Part shown: piece after piece, positions 36,945 through 45,944 of the stretch | How the letters are laid out: the number at the start of each line of letters is the position of its first letter | How positions within the stretch are numbered: position 1 is the stretch's first letter | Assembly (NCBI RefSeq): GCF_000316035.1 | Contig: NZ_ANHX01000025.1 | Span: 62,001 to 126,000 of the forward strand | Direction: 5' to 3' | DNA length: 64,000 bases | From: Paenibacillus sp. PAMC 26794 | GTDB taxonomy: Bacteria > Bacillota > Bacilli > Paenibacillales > Paenibacillaceae | Position numbers and translations under genes: made by a program | Notes under the pieces: model-generated | The model's database searches: none | What the model saw: the letters and a program-made list of their open reading frames with translations, nothing else | Told to the model about the DNA's origin: nothing

Positions 36945-36974
36945 CATTCAACTGGTCTCAGACCAGTCTGAATG
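36945..36974. promoter_or_regulatory. Long dyad between nhaK-like and yneQ (possible operator)
   Basis: ACTGGTCT-C-AGACCAGT is a perfect 8+8 inverted repeat, and flanking CATTCA/TGAATG extends it to about 14 pairs with one bulged base. No T tract follows on either strand, and the flanking genes diverge, so a terminator is unlikely. Confidence 0.45.
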
Positions 36975-37053
36975 AAAGAATTCTGATGAATTCTGTATAT
37001 AAGATGTTACAATATGCTCAGGACAATACCCGTTTGGAAAGGAACTTGCATCT

Positions 37054-37353
37054 ATGGCATTTGGAATTAAACGACAAGAGCTTGCTGCGTGGAAGGAACA
37101 AGTGGCTCGTGGTGAGATTGCGTACCTCACTCATTTCTGGATTGACAACCGATTCCCCGGTATCACCAGTGTCACCAAAGTTGGCTGCGCAGATCTGGAA
37201 CGTCTCGAACGTTGGTGCAACCATCATGGGCTGGACCCGCGATACATTCATCGGCGGCAGCCATTTCCCCACTTTGACCTGATGGGCAGCAAACAAAAAG
37301 AAGTTTTGATCCAGAAAGGCTTGACGGATCATGTGGTTCGCTTTCATTTATAA
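37054..37353 (+). CDS. yneQ: YneQ family protein
   Basis: A 99-residue cytoplasmic protein closely matching the length and motifs of Bacillus YneQ: MAFGIKRQELAAWK, EIAYLTHFWIDNRFPG, VTKVGCADLERLERWC and PFPHFDLMGSKQ. Function unknown. The ATG follows AAAGGA at a slightly long spacing. It is transcribed away from the antiporter gene and towards the MarR gene. Confidence 0.88.
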   Translation: MAFGIKRQELAAWKEQVARGEIAYLTHFWIDNRFPGITSVTKVGCADLERLERWCNHHGLDPRYIHRRQPFPHFDLMGSKQKEVLIQKGLTDHVVRFHL

Positions 37354-37450
37354 ACAAACTCAAAAACGCCAGTCTTCAAGGCTCACCCCTCCGCAATTAG
37401 GGACGAACTCATGAGGACTGACGTCTTCAAGGAATCAAGTCATATATGGA

Positions 37451-37933
37451 CTACCGGTGGATCTGCTCAAACGACTTCATGTTCTCCAGCAGTTTCAGTT
37501 CAATTTTCTTCAGCATGCCAAACATCTGCTGTTGCTCCTCTTCGGAAAGTGCTTGCAACAATTCCCACGTCATTCGGCCGCGATTCGCATTAAGTGTCTT
37601 GGCAAGCTGCGCGCCTTCATCCGTTAAGGACAGCCACACAATTCTCCGATCTTCTTCACTGCGCACACGCTGGATCAACCCTTCCGTCTCCAGTTGATTC
37701 AGTACAATGGTGGTTGCGCCGGAAGACAAACTGAGTTGTCTGGCCACATCAACCGCCATGCAGCGTTTTTCACGTAAAATCATGCCCAATATATGACTTT
37801 TTGTCGGATTCAGTTTACAGTTGGTTTCGTTCTTCTGCTGCTGATCCAATACTTTATTTTTATATCTGAAGAAGGCCTCCAACAATTGATCTACATTTGC
37901 CAATTGAGAGTTTCGCTCCGTATCCGGGCTCAT
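37451..37933 (-). CDS. MarR-family transcriptional regulator
   Basis: A 160-residue winged-helix regulator: LNPTKSHILGMILREKRCMAVDVARQLSLSSGATTIVLNQLETEGLIQR contains the helix-turn-helix and RSEEDRRIVWLSLTDEGAQL the wing with the conserved D-x-R. It lies divergent from an FAD-dependent oxidoreductase, the standard position for a repressor controlling a neighbouring enzyme. The ATG follows GGAGGAA. An extended -10 (TGTTACAAT on the minus strand, -10 at 37971-37976) precedes it. The inducer is unknown. Confidence 0.9.
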   Translation of the reverse strand: MSPDTERNSQLANVDQLLEAFFRYKNKVLDQQQKNETNCKLNPTKSHILGMILREKRCMAVDVARQLSLSSGATTIVLNQLETEGLIQRVRSEEDRRIVWLSLTDEGAQLAKTLNANRGRMTWELLQALSEEEQQQMFGMLKKIELKLLENMKSFEQIHR

Positions 37934-38070
37934 AAACGTTCCTCCTGCCTTTCATCATAACCTACCTTATATTGTAACATATTTACACTATGATGTTTGT
38001 GAAAAATACGCTTGCATTAGACACCCTTTACTCGACCGGAAGACTTGTGTTTTATTTTAGGTTTCACCTA

Positions 38071-38133
38071 TTGCATTATGGCAACGGGTTTGTTTATAAT
38101 AACCTATATCTTTAAAGTTACTTTTAGTTACTT
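38071..38133 (+). promoter_or_regulatory. Probable promoter and tandem-repeat operator of the FAD oxidoreductase
   Basis: TTGCAT (38071-38076), 18-base spacer and TATAAT (38095-38100). Just downstream AGTTACTT occurs twice (38116-38123 and 38126-38133), exactly ten bases apart, a candidate binding site for the divergent MarR protein. Confidence 0.45.
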
Positions 38134-38204
38134 AATGATTTTAATAAATCTGTTGTTATAAAGTAAATAAAGCGTCACCATTATAATGCAAGGGACTTAT
38201 GCAC

Positions 38205-39320
38205 ATGAATCAGAATACACAATCACAATTAAAAACGGATGTTTGCATCGTCGGCGCTGGACCTGGCGGTGCTTTGCTTTCTTATTTACTGAATCAAAAA
38301 GGAATCTCCACGATGCTCATTGAGCGGCAGCCCCACCTGCACAAGTCGTTTCGCGGGGAGTTGCTCAATGTGGACGGCGAATCCATTTTAAATAAACACG
38401 GCCTCTATTCCCTCATCCAGGAACGCGGAGCGTTACTCTTGGAACAGATTCAGTATTGGGAGAACGGGCACATTATTTATACGGTATCACCGGGCAATGG
38501 AGAATCTCATGTTGGTATTCATGTACCCCAAGATCATCTCCTGGAAGCCATCGTATCGCATGCTCAGCAGCACAACTCAAATGAACAAGTACTGTTTAAT
38601 ACCATCATGACCGGTTTGCTACGAGACAAGAAAGGCCAGATCGTTGGTATTAACATTCGGCAGAGCGGCGTTCCTGCCTCCATTGAAGCATCTGTTATTG
38701 TCGGTGCTGATGGCAGATACTCTGCTGTACGCAAACATTCCGGTTTGACACCGGAGATTCGCAAGCACGGGTATGATCTGCTGTGGGCGCGCATTCCGGC
38801 ACCTGTAGGTTGGGAACCCGCTGTTCGAATGGCCAGCATGGATGGGCAACAGCTCGCACTGTTCTCACAATTCGGCGGTTATGTTCAGATTGGATGGAAC
38901 ATCCCCGAAGGAGCTTACTCCAAGCTGCGAGAGCAACCGATAGCTCCATTTGTAGATAAACTTGTATCCGCATTTCCTTGCCTGTCTGATTCTGTAGCTG
39001 CCAACATTCAGAGCTGGAGTGATTTTGTTCTGTTATCTGTCGAAAGCAGCTATTGCCAGTCGTGGGCACAAGACAATGTTGTTCTCATCGGTGATGCCGC
39101 TCATACCATGACCCCAACCGGTGCGTTTGGACTTAATGCCGCGCTCGAAGATGCGGATGTGCTCTCGGAATTGCTTGTTCAAATGGCTGCAGATCAATTC
39201 AGTTCCACTGCACAACTTCAGAAACTTAAGACGATTCGCGGTGCAAAGGTACAGCAGCAACTTGCACGACAAGTGGAGATGGAATCCTCTTTCCAACAGC
39301 GTTATGAATCTTTTCTTTAA
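38205..39320 (+). CDS. FAD-dependent oxidoreductase/monooxygenase (PHBH-like)
   Basis: Group A flavoprotein with the dinucleotide-binding motif CIVGAGPGGALLSYLL, the middle motif VIVGADGRYSAVRKHSG (the DG motif) and GDAAHTMTPTGAFGLNAALEDADVL (the GD motif), the three fingerprints of p-hydroxybenzoate-hydroxylase-like enzymes. These usually hydroxylate aromatic or polyketide substrates; the substrate here is unknown. I prefer the second ATG (38205), nine bases after AAGGGA, over the ATG at 38199. Divergent from a MarR gene that probably represses it. A good terminator follows. Confidence 0.87.
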   Translation: MNQNTQSQLKTDVCIVGAGPGGALLSYLLNQKGISTMLIERQPHLHKSFRGELLNVDGESILNKHGLYSLIQERGALLLEQIQYWENGHIIYTVSPGNGESHVGIHVPQDHLLEAIVSHAQQHNSNEQVLFNTIMTGLLRDKKGQIVGINIRQSGVPASIEASVIVGADGRYSAVRKHSGLTPEIRKHGYDLLWARIPAPVGWEPAVRMASMDGQQLALFSQFGGYVQIGWNIPEGAYSKLREQPIAPFVDKLVSAFPCLSDSVAANIQSWSDFVLLSVESSYCQSWAQDNVVLIGDAAHTMTPTGAFGLNAALEDADVLSELLVQMAADQFSSTAQLQKLKTIRGAKVQQQLARQVEMESSFQQRYESFL

Positions 39321-39351
39321 AACCCATTAAACCGGATATATGCCTACATGC

Positions 39352-39402
39352 CCAAACAGCCGATCACTTCATCATAGAGAAGAATCGGCTGTTTGGTTTG
39401 TT
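39352..39402 (+). terminator. Terminator after the FAD oxidoreductase
   Basis: CCAAACAGCCGAT (39352-39364) pairs perfectly with ATCGGCTGTTTGG (39384-39396), followed by TTTGTTGG. Confidence 0.8.
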
Positions 39403-39436
39403 GGTTTATCTTTTTTATGTAATTCTGTATCCTTCT

Positions 39437-39667
39437 TCATTTTCGTTTGCGTGGAGCAAACGTGTCTTCTTTGGGTGCTCCTTCTTGTACAGTATCAACG
39501 TCCTTCGGATAGGATGAGATGTTATCTTTTTCATATAATGCTTTCTCCAGATTGCTTAAGCGGCGCAATACTTGTTTGCTTTTACGAACGATATATACAA
39601 TACCAATAATCAGCAGGATCAACATCAGAATGAATATAACCATCTCCGGATAAAAGACAAATGACAT
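39437..39667 (-). CDS. Small single-span membrane protein
   Basis: 76 residues: a strongly hydrophobic N-terminal span (MVIFILMLILLIIGIVYIV) followed by a basic, then acidic, cytoplasmic tail containing SKQVLRRLSNLEKALYEK, which is likely helical or coiled coil. The frame extends upstream, but an excellent ribosome site (AAGGAGGTG, five to seven bases before the ATG at 39667) fixes this start. Family not recognised; the layout resembles small DUF-type Bacillales membrane proteins. It lies between two terminators and is probably monocistronic. Confidence 0.7.
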   Translation of the reverse strand: MSFVFYPEMVIFILMLILLIIGIVYIVRKSKQVLRRLSNLEKALYEKDNISSYPKDVDTVQEGAPKEDTFAPRKRK

Positions 39668-39810
39668 GAATCCACCTCCTTTTGAAAACGATTTCTTTAT
39701 CATTCTAACCCGAATGTGCCAAGATGTGAACCCGATTGGAAGTTCCGCTTGTGGAATAAGGACAAGATCACCTGACACAACGACATGATCTCAACTGCTC
39801 CAAAAGCAAA

Positions 39811-39845
39811 AAAAAGGTGGCCTCCCTGATCAGGATGACCACCTT
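39811..39845 (-). terminator. Terminator at the end of the mannoside cassette
   Basis: AAGGTGG (39814-39820) pairs with CCACCTT (39839-39845) with further inner pairing (CCTGATCAGG). On the minus strand a T-run follows. Confidence 0.8.
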
Positions 39846-39882
39846 AAACCTCGAATAAGAATCGAAGTCTGTTATTAATATC

Positions 39883-42459
39883 TTATCCTTCTCTGCCGTT
39901 CATGGCACTAACTCGAAGTTCCGTCAGAGGCAGAGACGACTGCTCTGGATGACGAAGTCTCACTGTTCGGCTCTCACCGGGGAGCAGATCGAAATAATTG
40001 TCACTGAATCGGACACGTCCAAGGGGAAGCTCCAGCTTCACCAATCGTGCAATCGCACCACTGGCCGTAACCGTAACAGACTGCTCCTCCTCGTTCACAT
40101 GTACACTCAATTGAGACTCCGGCAATGTCACGTCTTTAGGATCACGTAAGAAGTACCGATTGATCGGCGCTGCAAACCCTTCGGATACCAACTCAACCAT
40201 TACTTCCTCCGCATGTCTGCCCTGTAGCACCTCTGCCTCAGTTAATTCAGCAATACACAGTGAGGTTTGAGATGTTACTTCAACAGCATGTGTGCTCGAA
40301 TAGATCTTCTCTCCATGCAATTCGTAGACATTGATCCGCAGCTGGCCTTTCATGACGTCCCGAGTATCATTCACAACCCACAACGCAAGCGGCTCCCCCG
40401 GCTCATGCTCCAGTGACAACAGAACAGGATGAAAGAATATTTTCCCATAATAAAAAGATGCCTTCGGCAGCAGTTCATAATCAATCATGGACCAGCTTGT
40501 TCCTGGCCAACTATCGTTCAATTGCCATACAAGCGCACCGCTGTTACGGTGATTGATGCGCCGGAAATGCTCAATTCCATATCGCAGCCCTTCCGCTTGA
40601 GTCAGCATGGAGTAGTTCATATACTCTTCTATATTTTGGGGAATGCCTGTGTAACCCTCCATTAGCAGAATACCTTTCTGGTGATTGGTATCTTTGTTAC
40701 GATAGGCCATCTCCGGACTGCCCCAGTAAAACTGACCAGCGGGCATATTTTTCTCCAGTGTGTAACGATTGGCCGAGGCGTGCATACCAAATTCACTGCT
40801 GAACAGCGCATGATCCTTTTTATAATTTTTGAACGCTACACCTTCAATGCTGTAGTCCAGCAGCGGCGGCTCTCCATGCTTCCTTGGATAGACCGAACCA
40901 TGCCATACCTGCCAGTTGTGGCGATCCCCGACATCGGGATCATTGGCGTCCTGACCGTTGCTGTCCCCGAACGGCGAAGAAGGCCAGTATGGACGAGACA
41001 GATCCAGTCGTTCCAGCACCTCAGGGATCAGCTCATGATAGATAAGTTCGCCGTAGAACGGGCTGGTAATATCTCCACTTGCCAACTTCATATCATAGAG
41101 CCAATCTATTTCATTATTCCCACACCAGATGGCAAGCGAGGCACGGTTACGCAGGCGCAGGACATTGTTTTCTACCTCTTGCCGTACATTATCCATGAAA
41201 TCACGATTGAAATCCGGGAACAATGCGTTCGCGAATGCAAAATCCTGCCACACCAACACCCCTTGCCGATCACACTCATCGTAGAAGACATCCTTCTCAT
41301 ATATACCACCAGCCCAGACACGCAGCATGTTCATATGCCCTTCCACCGACAGCTCGACAAGCTCACGATACCGGGAGTTCGGGATGGCGCCAATCAGATG
41401 ATCAGCCGGAATCCAGTTGGCACCCTTGGCATATACTTTGACTCCGTTCAGAATAAAAGTAAATGTATCTTCACCCCGTTCATTGTGAAGAGCCAGCTCA
41501 ATCGTTCGTAACCCATAAGGCTCGCTATAACGATCCACCTCAACGCCATCTGCGTATAATGTAACCTCCAGCGTATACAGATACGGCTCACCCAGATCAT
41601 GAGTCCACCATAACTGCGGTGACGTAACGTTTAATGTGGTATCCGCTTTCCCACCCTCTACGGGTAGTTCAGTGACACCTGCCACCTCGTGTCCGCTGCG
41701 ATCCAACAGACGAACATTACAGGTCGCAACCACAGCCTGCTCACGTTTCTGTCTGCTACGGTAAGACAAGACCGACTTCACATCCGCCGTGACATGTAAG
41801 ACAACCAGCTCTGAACTGACTGATTCCGTACAAGCATACACATTTTCCAGCTTGGCGATTGTTCGTTTTTCCAGCCGTACAGCACCCCAGATCCCCACCG
41901 TAACCATGCGTGGACCCCAGTCCCAGCCAAAGTTCATCGCTGCTTTGCGCAACCATGGCCGTTCCTTCGTATACGAGGACCAGTCAAAGGTTTCTTTGTC
42001 CCGGTGATGCAGGTGAAGCGGGTCAAACTTGACAGCAATCGCATTCCAGCCGCTGCGTACCAGAGACGTTACATTAAACGTATGTGACATAAGCATATTG
42101 GCCGTTTTCCCAACCTCATGGCCGTTGACATATACCGTTGCAAACGTATCCAATCCTTCGAACACCAATTCAAAGTGCTCCTCCGTCTCTGCATCTATCA
42201 CCAGATTGAAGGTTGTGCGGTACCACCATTCCTTTTGCTCAATCCAGCGACTTTTGGCATCATTATGTCCGTAATAGGGCGGATCAATGATACTGCGCTC
42301 AACTAGTGCAGCGTGTACATCGCCAGGCACTTCAGCCCCAATCCAGAAACGGTCATCCAGTGCAGCAGCTGCCACATCCATTGCCCGCTTCTCTCCAACT
42401 TCAAAATGCTGTATCTTCCATTGTCCCGATAAATCCTGACTTGAACTATGGATCTTCAT
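39883..42459 (-). CDS. Beta-mannosidase, GH2 (cytoplasmic)
   Basis: Removes beta-mannose from the non-reducing end of oligosaccharides. The 858-residue protein has the GH2 order: N-terminal sugar-binding jelly roll (PGDVHAALVERSIIDPPYYGHND, typical of beta-mannosidases), an immunoglobulin-like domain, and the TIM barrel with MNMLRVWAGGIYEKDVFYDECD, acid/base E450 in IWCGNNEIDW and nucleophile E556 in LFSSEFGMH. No signal peptide, so it acts on imported oligosaccharides. It is the last gene of the third cassette, after the response regulator; a cre-like site lies just upstream. Confidence 0.9.
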   Translation of the reverse strand: MKIHSSSQDLSGQWKIQHFEVGEKRAMDVAAAALDDRFWIGAEVPGDVHAALVERSIIDPPYYGHNDAKSRWIEQKEWWYRTTFNLVIDAETEEHFELVFEGLDTFATVYVNGHEVGKTANMLMSHTFNVTSLVRSGWNAIAVKFDPLHLHHRDKETFDWSSYTKERPWLRKAAMNFGWDWGPRMVTVGIWGAVRLEKRTIAKLENVYACTESVSSELVVLHVTADVKSVLSYRSRQKREQAVVATCNVRLLDRSGHEVAGVTELPVEGGKADTTLNVTSPQLWWTHDLGEPYLYTLEVTLYADGVEVDRYSEPYGLRTIELALHNERGEDTFTFILNGVKVYAKGANWIPADHLIGAIPNSRYRELVELSVEGHMNMLRVWAGGIYEKDVFYDECDRQGVLVWQDFAFANALFPDFNRDFMDNVRQEVENNVLRLRNRASLAIWCGNNEIDWLYDMKLASGDITSPFYGELIYHELIPEVLERLDLSRPYWPSSPFGDSNGQDANDPDVGDRHNWQVWHGSVYPRKHGEPPLLDYSIEGVAFKNYKKDHALFSSEFGMHASANRYTLEKNMPAGQFYWGSPEMAYRNKDTNHQKGILLMEGYTGIPQNIEEYMNYSMLTQAEGLRYGIEHFRRINHRNSGALVWQLNDSWPGTSWSMIDYELLPKASFYYGKIFFHPVLLSLEHEPGEPLALWVVNDTRDVMKGQLRINVYELHGEKIYSSTHAVEVTSQTSLCIAELTEAEVLQGRHAEEVMVELVSEGFAAPINRYFLRDPKDVTLPESQLSVHVNEEEQSVTVTASGAIARLVKLELPLGRVRFSDNYFDLLPGESRTVRLRHPEQSSLPLTELRVSAMNGREG

Positions 42460-42501
42460 CAGTACGCCCTCACTCTCCAGGAAACCTGAGTAATACCATA
42501 T

Positions 42502-42515
42502 CGAAAACGTTTGCA
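42502..42515 (+). promoter_or_regulatory. cre-like (CcpA) site upstream of the GH2 gene
   Basis: CGAAAACGTTTGCA matches 13 of 14 positions of TGWAARCGYTWNCW (first base differs). It lies 43 bases before the GH2 start codon, in the gap after the response-regulator gene. Confidence 0.5.
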
Positions 42516-42549
42516 GAAATGCAAGGCCTGCTTCCTAATCTGCTCATTT

Positions 42550-44136
42550 CTAACTTCCCGAAGGCTTGAACGACAACGCCTCTTCGCGATATTCACTCGG
42601 GGTCTTGCCCGTATGTTTTTTGAACAGCCTGCTAAAATATTTCACGTCTTCGTAGCCGCTGATGGCAGCGACTTCACTGACCTTCGCTGGAGACACCGCG
42701 AGCATATCCATCGCTCTTCGTATACGCATATCGGTGACAAAATCTCCGAAGGTCACACCCATTTCTTTTTTAAACAGTTCACTGAGGTGACCGGGATGCA
42801 AATGAACATGTCCAGCTACCAGCTGCAAATTAATATCGTGTGCCAATGATGATTCAATATAACCAATAGCCTTTTGCACATGGGCAGCCTGTCCCTGACC
42901 CATTCGGCTATGATAGACATGCATCAGACCATACAGATGCTGGAACAACATATCCCCAAGATCTACAGGTTCGGCATCCGGTTCGGGCATCCAGGGTTCG
43001 AGCCTTGCGGTTTCTTCACGCCCTGTAGCTCGCATTGTGCGGGTAAGCCAGCGATGACCTGCAATGACCGCTGAGTGCAGACAAGCACTGAACGATTCTG
43101 GTGTGACCTCCGGTTCTGTAATCAGATTAGCCACAAGTTCTCGCGTCCATGTCGTTAACGTGACTGAATCATTATCCAGCAATAATGTGCCAAGTGTGGT
43201 CTCCTCTTCGTGTGTAAGTACAGTTTTACCACCTTGGCGATCCTGAACGTGCTCATAATGCCATACTTTATAATCCATCAAACCCCGATATCGGAATGCA
43301 GTTGAAGCAGTTCTGTAGCTTTCGTGCAGATCTGCATATCCACGCACAGGCAGACCTACCGCTGCGCGCAGGGTGCACTTCAGTAATTGCTCCAGCCGAC
43401 GTAATGCACTCTCCAGCCTGAACGGATATTCCTGATCCACAGACGGCCATGAAACTACACAGATAATTTGCTGTTTCTCTACATGAGCAATGGCACCAGG
43501 TAGCATATCCTCCAGGGTATTCTGCATCGCAAATCGTAATAGCGCGTCCGAGGATTGATCCCAACCCTCTGCTCGAAGAACAATGACTTGTCTGAGAATC
43601 TGTTCATCATCAAGGCCATCAACCGCTGCCTCTAGTCCAGCATCAGATCGCAAAAATGAAGGAAAATGACCCGAAGCGGTGTCACCATCAATGATCCACC
43701 CGGCAAATAACCGCTCCCGATTCTCCCGCATAAGCTGTCCCTCTCTGGACTTCTCTGCCCAACGTTCCGTGATTCGCTGTTTGGCCTGTAATACGGTCTT
43801 GATGATCTCTTCCGGCTTACTTGTTTTGAGCAGATAATCTGTAACACCTTGGCGAATCGCCTGTTGGGCATAAGAAAAGTCATCGTATCCGGACAAAATA
43901 ATGACCTCCAGCTCAGGTAACAATCGCAGTCCCTCTTCTGCCAGTTCCAGCCCTGATCTGCCTGTCATCCGAATATCCGTCATCAGGATATGCGGACGTT
44001 CCTCGGCCATGCGTGTTAACGCCTCCTCTGCCGAGGCAGCAGGTTGAAGAAGTTCAATTCCGAGTTCATGCCAAGCGATAACGCTGGCAAGCCCTGTACG
44101 GATAATCACTTCATCATCAACAATTAATAGTCTCAT
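42550..44136 (-). CDS. YesN-type response regulator with AraC domain, mannoside cassette
   Basis: Receiver domain MRLLIVDDEV with phospho-acceptor D54 in ILMTDIRMTG and Lys in DYLLKTSKPEE; the usual KP pair is KT here. The C-terminal AraC domain shows LQLVAGHVHLHPGHLSELFKK and VSEVAAISGYEDVKYFSRLFKK, ending TPSEYREEAL. The start ATG follows GGAGGG and overlaps the stop codon of the kinase by four bases (ATGA), so translation is coupled. It probably activates the binding-protein operon upstream in response to an external glycan. Confidence 0.92.
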   Translation of the reverse strand: MRLLIVDDEVIIRTGLASVIAWHELGIELLQPAASAEEALTRMAEERPHILMTDIRMTGRSGLELAEEGLRLLPELEVIILSGYDDFSYAQQAIRQGVTDYLLKTSKPEEIIKTVLQAKQRITERWAEKSREGQLMRENRERLFAGWIIDGDTASGHFPSFLRSDAGLEAAVDGLDDEQILRQVIVLRAEGWDQSSDALLRFAMQNTLEDMLPGAIAHVEKQQIICVVSWPSVDQEYPFRLESALRRLEQLLKCTLRAAVGLPVRGYADLHESYRTASTAFRYRGLMDYKVWHYEHVQDRQGGKTVLTHEEETTLGTLLLDNDSVTLTTWTRELVANLITEPEVTPESFSACLHSAVIAGHRWLTRTMRATGREETARLEPWMPEPDAEPVDLGDMLFQHLYGLMHVYHSRMGQGQAAHVQKAIGYIESSLAHDINLQLVAGHVHLHPGHLSELFKKEMGVTFGDFVTDMRIRRAMDMLAVSPAKVSEVAAISGYEDVKYFSRLFKKHTGKTPSEYREEALSFKPSGS

Positions 44137-45914
44137 GGCGAACCCTCCAAGATTGGAATGGAAAACGAAATCCGGGTACCTCCTCCAACCCTGCTGTCTA
44201 CTTCAAGCTGTGCATCCGCTCCATAATGGAGCAGCAGTCTCTCATTCACATTGCAGAGCCCATAACCGCCTTGGTTTAGCTTTTTTTTCGGCTGTTTTCC
44301 CTTCCATTCCCTAATACTTATCCTTAATTGTTCCAGCCTGTCCGGCTCCATGCCGACACCATCATCCAGCACCAGCACATTCATCTGTTCATTATCCGGG
44401 TCCTTGCGAATCATTATGGTGATAGTACCCATGCCTGCTTTGGGCTGAATACCATGAATCATGGCGTTCTCAACAAGCGGTTGCAGCAATAGCTTCAGCA
44501 TCATTCGCTTCTCAAGCGCTGGATCTACGATATAATGCAACACAAATTGATCAGGGAAACGAATCGACTGCACACGCACATAATGGCGAATATGAGCAAT
44601 CTCCTGTTCCACAGGGCAGTAATCCTGACCATTATTCAAGCTGATACGCAGAAAATCACTCAGGCCCTCAACCATATCCGCGATCCGCTTCTCTTCAGAC
44701 ATCAAGGCAATCCAATGAATTGAAGAGAGTGTGTTATACAGAAAGTGCGGGTTAATCTGCGCCTGAAGCACCCGAAGATCCGCTTCTTTTTTGCGAGCTT
44801 CACCGCGAATAACCTCTTCCTTCAATAACTGAATATGTGCACCAAGCAGATTATAACTCTCCCCAAGCCTGCCAATCTCGTCATCACTTTCGGACCGGAA
44901 CAGCGGAAGAGGACGTTCCGGATCAATTCGGGACAGATGCCGGGTAAGCACGCGAAGCGGCCTCGTCACACGCCGTACCGTAAACCAGACCAAGCCAGCA
45001 CTGATCGCAGCAGACATGGCAACGGCGCAACCGGTCAGAATAAGAATGTACCGATTCTCGGACTTGTACTGGTCGTAAGGGACTGTTCCAACCAACGTCC
45101 ACCCCGTCAATTCTTCCGGATAATAGAGCAATGTCCGTTTATCGTCACCACTGCCATATGTGGTTGTTCCGCTACCGCCATCCTGAATTAACGTTGTGAC
45201 TCCTGGTTCGACCTGCTCCAACTTAAGTCCAAGCCGGGATTTGTCCATTGAAGACAGAATCTCTCCAGAACTGCCGATGAGCTCCAGTCTGCCTTGCCCT
45301 CTGCCTAATCCCAGAGCGGCCCATCCCTTAGATATGGCCTTCTCATCCAGACTAATGGCTAACCAGCCGATGGGTCGATAATCATGGATACTGCGGATTG
45401 GCCGAACCAATGTGATCACATTTTGTATACCCGCATAATTCTGGACCAGATATACCCCCGTCCATTTTTTCACTGCTTCTCCGTTCGGTACCAGTGGATA
45501 AGATAAGCTTGAATTATTGTATTCATACCAGGTAGCCGTAGACAATGTAGCATCGAATCGGCTTGGATATATGGCGATGTTCGCAATATATTTCTTGGAA
45601 GCAGCCAGATTGGTCATCCTGCCCAGGATATCCACCCGGTCCAGCTCATGATCTTCATTGTGGCTAAGATACTGCTGGATGTCCCGTTCTCCAATCAGAA
45701 AAATCGATAGGTTCTCGGCATCTTGCAGCATATAACGAAGATTTGCTTCCACCTGTTTTAGCGTATCCATGCCGGACAGTTTTGTTTTTTGCTCTGTAAT
45801 GCGGGAAGAGATCAGAAAGGCGAACAGACCCAAGGCCAGCAATGGCACAATCATTGAAGCAGTCACGACGACCGATAGCTTCCTTTGTAACGAAGATGTG
45901 AGCCAGCGTGCCAA
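44133..45914 (-). CDS. YesM-type sensor histidine kinase, mannoside cassette
   Basis: A 593-residue kinase: span ASMIVPLLALGLFAFLIS, extracellular sensor domain, span LILTGCAVAMSAAISAGLVWF, HAMP, dimerisation motif QINPHFLYNTLSSIHWI with the phospho-accepting His, and HATPase motifs LLLQPLVENAMIHG and LVLDDGVGM. The start is a TTG about six bases after GAGGAGGAG. In this cassette the two-component genes follow the permease genes, unlike the other two cassettes where they come first. Ligand inferred only from the GH2 neighbour. Confidence 0.92.
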   Translation of the reverse strand: MARWLTSSLQRKLSVVVTASMIVPLLALGLFAFLISSRITEQKTKLSGMDTLKQVEANLRYMLQDAENLSIFLIGERDIQQYLSHNEDHELDRVDILGRMTNLAASKKYIANIAIYPSRFDATLSTATWYEYNNSSLSYPLVPNGEAVKKWTGVYLVQNYAGIQNVITLVRPIRSIHDYRPIGWLAISLDEKAISKGWAALGLGRGQGRLELIGSSGEILSSMDKSRLGLKLEQVEPGVTTLIQDGGSGTTTYGSGDDKRTLLYYPEELTGWTLVGTVPYDQYKSENRYILILTGCAVAMSAAISAGLVWFTVRRVTRPLRVLTRHLSRIDPERPLPLFRSESDDEIGRLGESYNLLGAHIQLLKEEVIRGEARKKEADLRVLQAQINPHFLYNTLSSIHWIALMSEEKRIADMVEGLSDFLRISLNNGQDYCPVEQEIAHIRHYVRVQSIRFPDQFVLHYIVDPALEKRMMLKLLLQPLVENAMIHGIQPKAGMGTITIMIRKDPDNEQMNVLVLDDGVGMEPDRLEQLRISIREWKGKQPKKKLNQGGYGLCNVNERLLLHYGADAQLEVDSRVGGGTRISFSIPILEGSP

Positions 45915-45944
45915 ACGTTTCTCCTCCTCTGGATGCGCTTTCGC

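Noticed and set aside
37360-37440. Terminator between yneQ and the MarR gene
   Set aside because: CGCCAGTC/GACTGACG has a mismatch, a loop of about 45 bases and no T tract; I could not call it a terminator.
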